Part shown: piece after piece, positions 31,013 to 38,080 of the stretch
How positions within the stretch are numbered: position 1 is the stretch's first letter
How the letters are laid out: each line of letters starts with the position of its first letter
NCBI GenBank assembly: GCA_016195275.1
Contig: JACPZZ010000002.1
Span: forward strand, 1-38,116
Source: Candidatus Aenigmatarchaeota archaeon
GTDB lineage: Archaea > Aenigmatarchaeota > Aenigmatarchaeia > JACPZZ01
DNA: 38,116 nt
Direction of reading: 5' to 3'
Translations under genes and position numbers: made by a program
The notes under the pieces: generated by a model
The model's database searches: none
What the model was told of the DNA's origin: nothing
Seen by the model: only the letters and a program-made list of their open reading frames with translations

Positions 31013-31426
31013 TTGACAAAGAAGTTTGCGATAATTGTAGAAAAAGGAAGAGGGCATTACACGGCGTATGTTGCCGGTTTGGCGTGCTGCTACGCTAAAG
31101 GAAAAACCTTCAACGCATTGATTAAAAACGCTCAAAAATCGATTAAGCGTTATCTCAAAAACGAGGATGACGCCCCAGAAAGTGACTTTGTAGGTGTCCG
31201 TATATTAGAACTGCATGCACGCTCGCCAATGAAATTTACTGTTGTCATAGAAAAGGGAGAAAAATATTATATTGCATACGTTCCTTCGATGTCTGGATGC
31301 CATACCCAAGCCCCGACAATTAAAAAACTTATGGAGTATATCAAAGAGGCTGCAGTTCTTCACCTTTCATTGTACAAAAACAATAAAAAATCGGATTTTG
31401 TAGGCTTTAGATTACTAGAGGTTTAG
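31013..31426 (+). CDS. hicB: tandem HicB-domain antitoxin (copy 2)
   Basis: 137 residues, again two HicB-like units (FAIIVEKGRGHYTAYVAGLA and FTVVIEKGEKYYIAYVPSMSGC). TTG start preceded by GGTG at 31004-31007. Overall similarity to copy 1 is moderate, so the duplication is old in this part. The intact hicA follows, giving an antitoxin-first order. No separate DNA-binding domain is seen. Confidence 0.75.
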   Translation: MTKKFAIIVEKGRGHYTAYVAGLACCYAKGKTFNALIKNAQKSIKRYLKNEDDAPESDFVGVRILELHARSPMKFTVVIEKGEKYYIAYVPSMSGCHTQAPTIKKLMEYIKEAAVLHLSLYKNNKKSDFVGFRLLEV

Positions 31427-31428
31427 TC

Positions 31429-31695
31429 ATTAGATTATTTCCTATTGCCGCCAGCAAACTGATAAAGTTGCTTGAAAAGAAAGGTTTCAGGCCTGTAAGA
31501 CATGAAGGCAGCCACTTGAGATTAATACACCCAAACGGGAGATCAACGACCGTTCCTATACATGGTTCAAAAGAAATAGAACCAGACCTTCTAAATACGA
31601 TACTTAGACAGGCAGGAATCAGTAGAAACGAATTTCTTAATAAAATGAAATTAACCGGACGCGATTGGCACAGAATTCAAGGTCACAAAGAGTAA
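31429..31695 (+). CDS. hicA: HicA mRNA-interferase toxin, probable ATT start
   Basis: HicA is a small dsRBD-fold ribonuclease. The family N-terminus (xRLFPIAASKLIKLLEKKGF) is encoded from 31429, where the only start is ATT with GAGGT (418-422 of this kilobase) six bases upstream. A TTG at 31468 would remove the first helix. The catalytic His lies in HEGSHLRLIHPNG, then TTVPIHGSKEI and a C-terminus KMKLTGRDWHRIQGHKE beyond the usual HicA end. 88 residues. Paired with the upstream hicB. Confidence 0.75.
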   Translation: MRLFPIAASKLIKLLEKKGFRPVRHEGSHLRLIHPNGRSTTVPIHGSKEIEPDLLNTILRQAGISRNEFLNKMKLTGRDWHRIQGHKE

Positions 31696-31749
31696 AAAAG
31701 TGGGGCCTTCATAGAATCTACATTAATATAAATTAAGCTAATAAATTGT

Positions 31750-32037
31750 ATGGAAAAAGGCACGCGCTTCCTTGTCACATGCCTGTCTTTTCTTATTACA
31801 GTGCCTCTGGCGATCCTAGCCATCGGTTTTGTCAATGAACTGTTGGGCAGGCTCGCAACCGCTGTTGTCATGGTGCTCATTATGCTGTTAGTACGCAAAT
31901 TTCCCCTAAATATGACAGGCGATTTGTACGAGCTGGAAAGCAACCTGTCGTTCCAGAAAAAAATCATTATTTTATTCGTGATTTTGTTGGGCGCTCTAGC
32001 CGGCATAGTGTTGTCTTTGCAGTTCGGCTTCTTCTGA
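31750..32037 (+). CDS. small membrane protein, 95 aa
   Basis: Unrecognised. Three hydrophobic segments near residues 8-28, 34-50 and 71-92, with a polar loop (PLNMTGDLYELESNLSFQKK) between the second and third. A TATA-like TTAATATAAA near 31724-31733 precedes it. Convergent with the pterin dehydratase gene; stop codons are one base apart. No family can be given. Confidence 0.6.
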   Translation: MEKGTRFLVTCLSFLITVPLAILAIGFVNELLGRLATAVVMVLIMLLVRKFPLNMTGDLYELESNLSFQKKIIILFVILLGALAGIVLSLQFGFF

Positions 32038-32038
32038 A

Positions 32039-32365
32039 TCAGGCCTTAATACGGTCTATCTTTGCCGCAAGTATGAAATCGTTTTCCGTCAATCCGTTCA
32101 AAGCGTGAGTGAATGTTATAATCTTGACTTTATTCCATCCCCAAACATGGATATCGGGATGGTGGCCTTCCTCTTCGGCCAACGCAGCTACACTGTTTAC
32201 AAACTTCATCGCGGTTGCAAAATCCTTGAATTTGAAATTCTTCTCTATCCTGTTATTCACGATGCTCCAATTTCTGATTTTTCCAAGGTACTTAACGGCC
32301 TCGTCCTCGCTCATCGACGACCCGTAGCCTTCGCACGGGAGGCATTTCTTTTCCGTTAGTTCCAT
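32039..32365 (-). CDS. pterin-4a-carbinolamine dehydratase (PCD/DCoH)
   Basis: 108 residues. The signature is clear: VNSVAALAEEEGHHPDIHVWGWNKVKIITFTHALNGLTE compressed here as motifs GHHPDIHV and THALNGLT, which hold the catalytic histidines. The N-terminus has CLPCEG, common in archaeal and bacterial members. ATG 32365 is chosen; an upstream TTG would add a Cys-rich leader unlike the family. Without a visible aromatic hydroxylase the role in pterin recycling, perhaps linked to molybdopterin, is inferred. Confidence 0.9.
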   Translation of the reverse strand: MELTEKKCLPCEGYGSSMSEDEAVKYLGKIRNWSIVNNRIEKNFKFKDFATAMKFVNSVAALAEEEGHHPDIHVWGWNKVKIITFTHALNGLTENDFILAAKIDRIKA

Positions 32366-32456
32366 AATCTCAGCCCGTAAATTATTACAACATGAGCAAT
32401 TTAAGCATCCCAAAAAAGGGTTGTTAGAAGCAGAAGAACTTTATGGAGATCACATT

Positions 32457-33698
32457 CTATGGATAATGACCAATAGACGAAAGCCTTAACGCCAATGAGA
32501 ACAATGCTAATAACAATGAAAATGCCATGGGAAGCATAAAACCAGAAACGCCTTTTACATTGCCCAAAGGCAAAAGCTTGCAAACCTTTTTCGATATTCC
32601 CGCGTTATGCACGCTGTCAATAACCTCGTCTATATCTTTGTAACTTGCACCGCTTTCTTCGGCCAAGCCGGAAAAGGAAACGGACTTGACATATATTCCG
32701 CGCGCCTCCATGTCTTTTTGAAGTTTGTCGCCTCGCACCATATTCCTTGCCTGCGTTCGTGACATCGTGCGTCCGGATCCATGACACGTCGAACAAAATG
32801 TTTCTGACGCTTTTTCGCTGCCAACCAATAAGTACGAACCCGTTTCCATTGAGCCGCCGATAATTACAGGCGAACCGTCGCCGCGGAACTCTTTTGGTAT
32901 TTCTTCGCGGCCCGCCGGATACGAACCCGTGGCGCCTTTCCTGTGCACGACAACTTCCTTAATGGAGCCGTCAACTTTATGTTTTTCCAGTGACGCGCGA
33001 TTGTGAGCCACATCAAAAACCTGTCGCAGGCCCAGCGATTCGGCGTCTTGCTTGAACGTTTCGGAAAAAACTTCGCGTATTCTGTGCAATATCACTTGTC
33101 GGTTTGCAAAAGACATATTCACTCCGCATTTCATCGCTTTGAAATAGTCCTGGCCTTCCGGCGAGCTAAACGGCGCGCACGCAAGCTCGCGGTCGAGGAT
33201 TTTTATTTTGTATTTACTTTCCATCACGTCGAGAAATGTTTGCAGATAATCCGTGCCTATTTGATGGCCGAATCCGCGACTGCCACAATGGAACATCACC
33301 ACAATCTGGTTTTCAAACAATCCCCATTTCTTCGCAAGCGTTTCGTCTGCAATGTTTTCTTTCTTCACAACCTGTATTTCCAGGTAATGGTTGCCGGACC
33401 CCAAAGTTCCGATCTGGTTAAAACCGCGGTCAATCGCTTTCGAAGAAACTTTTGAGGTGTCGGCGCCTTCGGCGCATCCGTTTAGCTCTGTCCTTTCTAA
33501 ATCTTCGTCCCAGCCATAGCCGTTTTTAACAGCCCAATGCCCGCCTTCGACTATTAATTTCCTGAACTGGTCTTTCGTTAATTTGACAAATCCTGTAGAA
33601 CCGACGCCGGCTGGAACCTTTGCAAAAAGCTTGTCGACTAACTGTTTCATGTGCGGCTTGACGTCTTTCAGCGTTAAATTTGTCAAAACCAAGCGCAT
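32457..33698 (-). CDS. rtcB: RtcB RNA-splicing ligase, intact C-terminal 80 percent with hydrophobic extension
   Basis: RtcB joins RNA 3'-phosphate or cyclic phosphate ends to 5'-OH ends after tRNA splicing, using GTP and Mn. From RLVLTNLTLKDVKPHMKQLV to LGNVKG the frame is well conserved: TLGSGNHYLEIQ, MFHCGSRGFGHQ, VFDVAHN, and VVVHRKGATGSYP (guanylylated His), STCHGSGR. The upstream part of the gene is interrupted (see 33699-33981), including the NCG cysteine ligand. Normal RtcB stops after the final KG; here 30 codons follow (32460-32549) with a hydrophobic helix MAFSLLLALFSLALRL. ATG 33698 is only a formal start. Confidence 0.8.
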   Translation of the reverse strand: MRLVLTNLTLKDVKPHMKQLVDKLFAKVPAGVGSTGFVKLTKDQFRKLIVEGGHWAVKNGYGWDEDLERTELNGCAEGADTSKVSSKAIDRGFNQIGTLGSGNHYLEIQVVKKENIADETLAKKWGLFENQIVVMFHCGSRGFGHQIGTDYLQTFLDVMESKYKIKILDRELACAPFSSPEGQDYFKAMKCGVNMSFANRQVILHRIREVFSETFKQDAESLGLRQVFDVAHNRASLEKHKVDGSIKEVVVHRKGATGSYPAGREEIPKEFRGDGSPVIIGGSMETGSYLLVGSEKASETFCSTCHGSGRTMSRTQARNMVRGDKLQKDMEARGIYVKSVSFSGLAEESGASYKDIDEVIDSVHNAGISKKVCKLLPLGNVKGVSGFMLPMAFSLLLALFSLALRLSSIGHYP

Positions 33699-33981
33699 AC
33701 CGCAGTTTTGCGACTCGAATCAAGTTTTCGCTTGAAATCAGATGTCGAACCCGATACCGCCTGGCGAAATCACGCCTTCTGTCGCATCAAACGCTGCTAC
33801 GCCGCCAATCGGAAATCCGTACCCGGAATTGCCCCTTAATCATAAGGTATGGCCATCGGGCATGCAAAAAGCATGGTTGATGATTCCCGGCAACATCGCT
33901 ACGTTTGTGTTTCGGTATCTCCCAGACGTAATCATTTATCTTGTCTAATTTCGGTTTCTGTAAATTATCCCTGAATCCCAT
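33699..33981 (-). pseudogene. disrupted 5' part of rtcB
   Basis: On the minus strand, MGFRDNLQKP and NDYVWEIPK (start ATG 33981 behind GGTGA) are a normal RtcB N-terminus. Then about 40 residues are missing and the frame shifts near 33902-33915. RtcB sequence resumes as NVAMLPGIINHAFCMPDGH, is broken by 24 bases with a TGA (33825-33848), resumes as [17 protein letters not shown] and SPGGIGFDI, is broken by 33 bases with two TGAs (33708-33740), and resumes as NCGMRLVLTNL. Both insertions keep the frame and each holds a short hairpin. Confidence 0.75.
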
Positions 33982-34043
33982 CTCGATTTTCACCCCCCTT
34001 TCTAAGAGCCTATAAAGTCTATAATTATTAGGCGGGAAGAAAC

Positions 34044-34051
34044 CTTATATA
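34044..34051 (+). promoter_or_regulatory. TATA box of the S26e gene
   Basis: CTTATATA lies 29-36 bases upstream of ATG 34080, the spacing expected for a near-leaderless archaeal transcript. Confidence 0.6.
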
Positions 34052-34079
34052 CATAGCTGACAAAATTGGTTTGATCGTT

Positions 34080-34379
34080 ATGCCCATATCGTCCGCGCCG
34101 TACACAAGGAAATACGCGCACACAAAAACCAGAGGCGCGGAAACGAACGTGACCTGTGGTTTTTGCGGTAGGTTGGTTCCTCGTTACAAGACTTTCGTCA
34201 AATACAGGGGCTTCCGCATAACTGACCCCGGCATTCTCAAAGCCGTCGACCCGATGTATGTTTCCGTTTATTCGCAAAAAGTCTACGCCTGCCCGAGCTG
34301 CGCAAGGCACAGGGGCATAATCAAACCCGGCAAAACCGTGCGCAAGAAACACCATCATACCATGTCCAGGCCGATGTAG
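34080..34379 (+). CDS. rps26e: ribosomal protein S26e
   Basis: Small-subunit ribosomal protein with a zinc ribbon. Features: TCGFCGRLVPRYKTF (CxxCGRxVPR), ILKAVDPMYVSVYSQKVYACPSCARHRGI (second Cys pair). 99 residues from ATG 34080; the basic C-terminus is VRKKHHHTMSRPM. S26e is known in eukaryotes and TACK-type archaea and missing from many euryarchaea, so its presence is a lineage clue. It stands alone with its own strong TATA box. Confidence 0.88.
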   Translation: MPISSAPYTRKYAHTKTRGAETNVTCGFCGRLVPRYKTFVKYRGFRITDPGILKAVDPMYVSVYSQKVYACPSCARHRGIIKPGKTVRKKHHHTMSRPM

Positions 34380-34439
34380 TAGCTGGAAGCATACCGCCTC
34401 GGCGGATAAAGTAATTATAGGCCAAAAACACAATATACA

Positions 34440-36161
34440 ATGGGTAGCATGTTCAAAGTAACCGCTCTGCGCGGTGCGCTAAGAAAAAAGCTGTTCAAGA
34501 CTGAACAGAAAATACAATTATATAACAGCGTCTACCCTATATTTCTTCGGCGCCAGAAAACGCCGCTTCTCATAACCAGCCACCCTGAAAACATACACGA
34601 CATCAATATTCGCTATCCGCTGATAGACCCGTTTCTTTACGCGAACATAGCTTGGGACACCGAAAAAAGCGAACTCGTTTACAAGGTCGTGGAACCGGTG
34701 CTGACAGACGAGGACAAAAAGATAATCGCGGACATAACACAGGATTTGATGGAACTGCTGGAGGTAGAGCTGTCTTCTATCACGAAAAAAGCCGAGGCCA
34801 TAAAATACCTTGAAGAACACGTTAAGAGGATAATAAACGAAGCCGGGATAAACGTACCGAAGCACAAATACGGAAAAATCTTTTACTACATCTACCGCAA
34901 TTTCATTGGCCTGAACGAGATAGAACCTTTCATGAATGACCCGCGCATAGAAGACGTAGGCTGCGATGGCGTCGGCGTTCCGATTTACGTGGTGCACAGG
35001 GTTTTCGGGTCTATAAAAACCAATGTAAAATTCGACAGCGTTGATGTGTTGAGAAATCTTGTTGTAAAAATCGCGGAAAGGTGCGGCCGTTACATAAGCT
35101 ACGCCGAACCCATACTTGATGGAAGCCTGCCTGACGGCTCGCGTGCCCACGCATCGTTGTCTTCGGACGTTACGACGCACGGCCCGACTCTTTCCATAAG
35201 GAAGTTCAAGGAAGACCCGTTTTCGCCAACAGACATAGTAGGCGTAGGAACTGCCTCGACCGAACTTATGTCTTACCTGTGGACTGCTGTTGAGCATGGT
35301 TCAAGCATACTTATCTGCGGGGGTGTTGCAACAGGCAAAACTTCAATGCTAAACTGTTTGTCAATGTTCATAAAACCGGAAGAGAAAATCGTCACAATAG
35401 AGGACACGCGCGAACTTAGTCTGCCGCACGAAAACTGGATCCCAAGCGTTTCCCGCGCAGGTTTCGGCGTACCCACCGCAACAGGGGAAAAGTACGGGGA
35501 AGTAAGCCTGTTCGATTTGTTGAAAGGATCCTTCCGCCAGAATCCGGATTACGTGATTGTCGGCGAGGTCCGTGGAAAGGAAGCGTATGTCATGTTCCAA
35601 GGCATGGCTTCAGGCCACGCGTCAATGACAACAATGCACGCAGACTCGATTGAAGGCGTTATGCGCAGGCTGATAACGCCGCCGATAGAATTGCCGCCCT
35701 CTCTGATAGAAACATTGGATATGATCATAGTTCTGTCGCACGCGCGCGAAATAGGAAAATCCGCAAGGCGTATCATGGAAATAGACGAAATAGAATCGAT
35801 GGACGCTGCGACCGGCAGAGTGCATCACGTACGCGCCTACGCCTGGGATCCTATTACGGACACGCACCAAAAAAAAGAGGACAGCATACTTCTGCACAAG
35901 ATTGCGGCTAAAATGGGAATCACCCTCGAATCTTTGATAAAAGGCAAGGAAGAAAAGGAAAAAGTCCTGGACTGGATGCTGCAAAGGAAAGTCACCAAAT
36001 TCGAAGACGTGGCCAATATGGTTAACCTGTACTACAAAGACAGGCAGACGCTGATGGATTGGGTTGAAAAGAATATAGAACCGTATTCCACCATGAGCAA
36101 GGAGGATGTCAAAAGACTCGCCTCCACAGCAGCCGGGATAAAAATACTCGGAGAAAAATAG
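34440..36161 (+). CDS. type II/IV secretion-type ATPase (archaellum/pilus FlaI/VirB11 class)
   Basis: 573-residue hexameric motor ATPase of the GspE/FlaI/TadA superfamily. N-terminal helical region (1-165) precedes the ATPase core: NEIEPFMNDPRIEDVGCDG, Walker A CGGVATGKTS (about 292-301), Asp box TIEDTREL, Walker B PDYVIVGEVRG and His box SGHASMTTMHADS. It powers assembly of archaeal type IV filaments at the membrane. The usual next gene, a FlaJ/TadC-like membrane platform, is not seen; instead a rearranged KaiC-like gene and TnpB material follow. Confidence 0.92.
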   Translation: MGSMFKVTALRGALRKKLFKTEQKIQLYNSVYPIFLRRQKTPLLITSHPENIHDINIRYPLIDPFLYANIAWDTEKSELVYKVVEPVLTDEDKKIIADITQDLMELLEVELSSITKKAEAIKYLEEHVKRIINEAGINVPKHKYGKIFYYIYRNFIGLNEIEPFMNDPRIEDVGCDGVGVPIYVVHRVFGSIKTNVKFDSVDVLRNLVVKIAERCGRYISYAEPILDGSLPDGSRAHASLSSDVTTHGPTLSIRKFKEDPFSPTDIVGVGTASTELMSYLWTAVEHGSSILICGGVATGKTSMLNCLSMFIKPEEKIVTIEDTRELSLPHENWIPSVSRAGFGVPTATGEKYGEVSLFDLLKGSFRQNPDYVIVGEVRGKEAYVMFQGMASGHASMTTMHADSIEGVMRRLITPPIELPPSLIETLDMIIVLSHAREIGKSARRIMEIDEIESMDAATGRVHHVRAYAWDPITDTHQKKEDSILLHKIAAKMGITLESLIKGKEEKEKVLDWMLQRKVTKFEDVANMVNLYYKDRQTLMDWVEKNIEPYSTMSKEDVKRLASTAAGIKILGEK

Positions 36162-36195
36162 TATCTTTTTTTCAACTTTAACTTGTTAGCGGGAA

Positions 36196-36219
36196 ATCCC
36201 ACATGCTTACCGGTGGGAT
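36196..36219 (+). repeat. hairpin at probable left end of an IS605-type element
   Basis: ATCCCAC (36196-36202) and GTGGGAT (36213-36219) form a stem with a ten-base loop, 60 bases before the TnpB-like start at 36282. Subterminal hairpins are typical of IS200/IS605 ends. Nearby AGCGGGAAATC also resembles the folded right end at 37006-37076. Confidence 0.45.
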
Positions 36220-36281
36220 GAGAGCGGACATAAGAAATGATAGGCATATAATAAATACATAGACGAACAAAAGGGAATGTA

Positions 36282-37001
36282 ATGAGAACTTACAAATTCA
36301 GAATTTATCCATTAAAGAAACAAGAAGTACAAATGAAAGAACACCTTTGGATAGAAAAGAATTTATGGAACAAACTTCTTGAAGCTAACAAGAAAAGATA
36401 TGACGAAACAAAGAAATTCCTGACAAAAAGCGAAATGCAAATAATGGTAAAGAACAGGTTCGGTGAAAAGGGTGTTTACATATCCTTTGAGGAGAGCCCT
36501 GAAATAGTAAAAACCGACATGAAATTATTCGGCATGGACTTTGACACGCTGGAAGCCGAAAAAAAAGTTGTTTTCGTCAAATACGACCCTTACCACATAG
36601 AAGACATTTTTGATATCATAGAATCCAATGTCCGTTTAACCGGCGCAACCCGGGTTTGCATAGACTCGATATCGGCGCTGGGCCTTTATGTGCGTGATAT
36701 CCCGGAACTTAGGCGCATGATATTCAACCTTGGCATGACGCTTCGAAAGCTGAACTGCACATCGATCATCACTTCAGAAATCCCGCCAGGGGCTTCGGGC
36801 ATATCGAGGTTCGGTGTTGAAGAATTCATCAGCGACAGCGTTGTGGTTCTTTATTACTTTAAAACGGAAACAACATTCACCCGCGCCGTAACGATCTGGA
36901 AAATGCGCGCCACGAACCATTCAAAGAAGATACACCCGTATGAAATCGGCGAAAAAGGCGTTATTACATACCCGCAGGAAGAAGCTGTCATGAAAGGGTA
37001 A
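36282..37001 (+). CDS. chimeric ORF: TnpB N-terminus fused in frame to the C-terminal two thirds of a KaiC-like ATPase
   Basis: 239 residues. Residues 1-58 (MRTYKFRIYPLKKQEVQMKE, through FLTKSEMQIMVKN) are the helix-turn-helix start of IS605 OrfB/TnpB. From about 59 the sequence is KaiC-like: GEKGVYISFEESPEIVKTDM, Walker B RVCIDSISALGLYV, TSIITSEIPPGASG, ISRFGVEEFISDSVVVLYYF and the usual C-terminus. The KaiC N-terminus with Walker A is missing, so ATP binding is probably lost. The gene lies after the pilus-type ATPase, where a KaiC/FlaH-like gene would fit. Fusion is seen directly; whether it is expressed is unknown. Confidence 0.8.
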   Translation: MRTYKFRIYPLKKQEVQMKEHLWIEKNLWNKLLEANKKRYDETKKFLTKSEMQIMVKNRFGEKGVYISFEESPEIVKTDMKLFGMDFDTLEAEKKVVFVKYDPYHIEDIFDIIESNVRLTGATRVCIDSISALGLYVRDIPELRRMIFNLGMTLRKLNCTSIITSEIPPGASGISRFGVEEFISDSVVVLYYFKTETTFTRAVTIWKMRATNHSKKIHPYEIGEKGVITYPQEEAVMKG

Positions 37002-37005
37002 ACTA

Positions 37006-37076
37006 CCCACCGCTACACGGGAAATCATTGATTTCCTGTGCACGAAAACCTAATGGTTTTCGTTGAAGCGTGTGGG
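37006..37076 (-). ncRNA. reRNA/omega-RNA-like folded right end of the TnpB element
   Basis: CCCACCGCT (37006-37014) pairs with AGCG-T-GTGGG (37067-37076), enclosing two hairpins: CACGGGAAATCA (37016-37027) with TGATTTCCTGTG (37029-37040), and ACGAAAACC (37042-37050) with GGTTTTCGT (37055-37063). This closed three-stem fold overlaps the 3' end of tnpB and stops at the element border, as guide RNA scaffolds of TnpB do. The guide would then begin in the flanking kaiC-like gene. RNA function is inferred from the fold. Confidence 0.55.
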
Positions 37077-38036
37077 CATTCCATAGGTTGACAAAATATG
37101 GTTCACAGAACTCGATTCGCCAACCGCATCGGAACGCAGAAGTCCGTTTACTGGGACTCGTGTCTTGGAAATCTGGATAGAACTCAGATTGGTAAGACCG
37201 TGAGTTTTGTTCCGCTCCAAGACGGATTTGACAGCGATTGCCAACGAGGCTTTCCTGTCACTATTTACAATCATACCGCACTTACATTTGTAAAGGGCGT
37301 AATTCCCAGTCTGGTGTCCGTTGTTTACTGCACCGCAGTGCGGGCACCATTTGGAAGTGTGGTAAGCGTCAACTTCGTGAATAGGAATTTGGAACATCCC
37401 GCTGTTGGATTTAAGAAATTCCTTGAACTTACTGTAAGGTATTGTACTTATTTTTCGGTTGGTCTTCTTGTTAAAATTTCCTCTTTTGCCTCTGATATTT
37501 TTCAGGTTTTCAACCGCAATTCCGGCATTATAAAATTTGGCAAGATTCACAATTTCCTTAACAATTTGTCCGCTTCTTGTTTTTACAAAATCAGACTGTT
37601 TACGTTTCAATCTTTCAAGGTGCTGGCTTGCCCTGTGAGAGCCTTTATCGGCAAGGCTCTTGAGATGCGCCCTTCTTTCGCTGTATCTTCTTTGACGAAT
37701 CGCAACATCCCTGCCGAAGTAAAGCTGTCTGGCGACTTTGGAAGTTTGAGCATCAAAAACCGTAACAGCGGCGAGTGTGGAAGAACCTACATCGATGCCA
37801 ACAACGTATCTTTTATCGGTATCCGGCTTGGCAAAGCCTTTTTCGAGAATAACGGCAATTCTACCGTTTTTCAAAAGGGAAACGTTGTCAAAAATCCAGC
37901 CGTCATTAAGGAAAGAACCAAATCTTTGAAACTGCTTGTCGGTTCTTATCGGAATTACAAAACTCTTTTTAGGGGAATAGGTAATTTTGAAACAGGGTTT
38001 ATCTCTTTTGGTATGAACAAGTTTGAGCCTGTCAAC
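37050..38036 (-). pseudogene. tnpB: TnpB (IS605 OrfB) RuvC nuclease, N-terminus missing
   Basis: The open frame runs from 38036 to 37050 (328 codons; first ATG at 37874). RuvC residues are intact: Asp in YVVGIDVGSS, Glu in IAVENLKNIRG, Asp in NSDRKASLAIA; the zinc ribbon is CPHCG with KCKCG. Upstream coding sequence (SPKKSFVIPIRTDKQFQRFG) matches the middle of TnpB, but the first 90-110 residues are absent and a TAA stands at 38037-38039. A TnpB N-terminus lies on the opposite strand at 36282-36455. The nuclease half could still be made, but a full RNA-guided enzyme is unlikely from this locus. Confidence 0.8.
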
Positions 38037-38050
38037 TTAAGGCTTGTAGT

Positions 38051-38080
38051 AAGGATATGCCCTAACAAGGACATATCCTT
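38051..38080. repeat. 12-bp hairpin at the 5' edge of the TnpB fragment
   Basis: AAGGATATGCCC (38051-38062) pairs with GGACATATCCTT (38069-38080), one G-T pair aside, around a TAACAA loop. It is nested in a wider inverted repeat, GCTTGTAGT (38043-38051) with ACTACAAGC (38098-38106). It marks where TnpB-like coding sequence ends and may be an element boundary. Confidence 0.5.

Noticed and set aside
33708-33848. Canonical archaeal bulge-helix-bulge introns in rtcB
   Set aside because: I tried to pair the boundaries that would restore D-I-N-C and MPDGH-GYG but found no 3-4-3 bulge-helix-bulge; only simple hairpins are visible, so an intron is kept as a hypothesis only.
33708-33848. Ribosomal bypassing or UGA recoding in rtcB
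   Set aside because: Take-off and landing codons do not match, and TGA is used as a normal stop in other genes here (for example nrdR-neighbour AbrB and the 13213 peptide).
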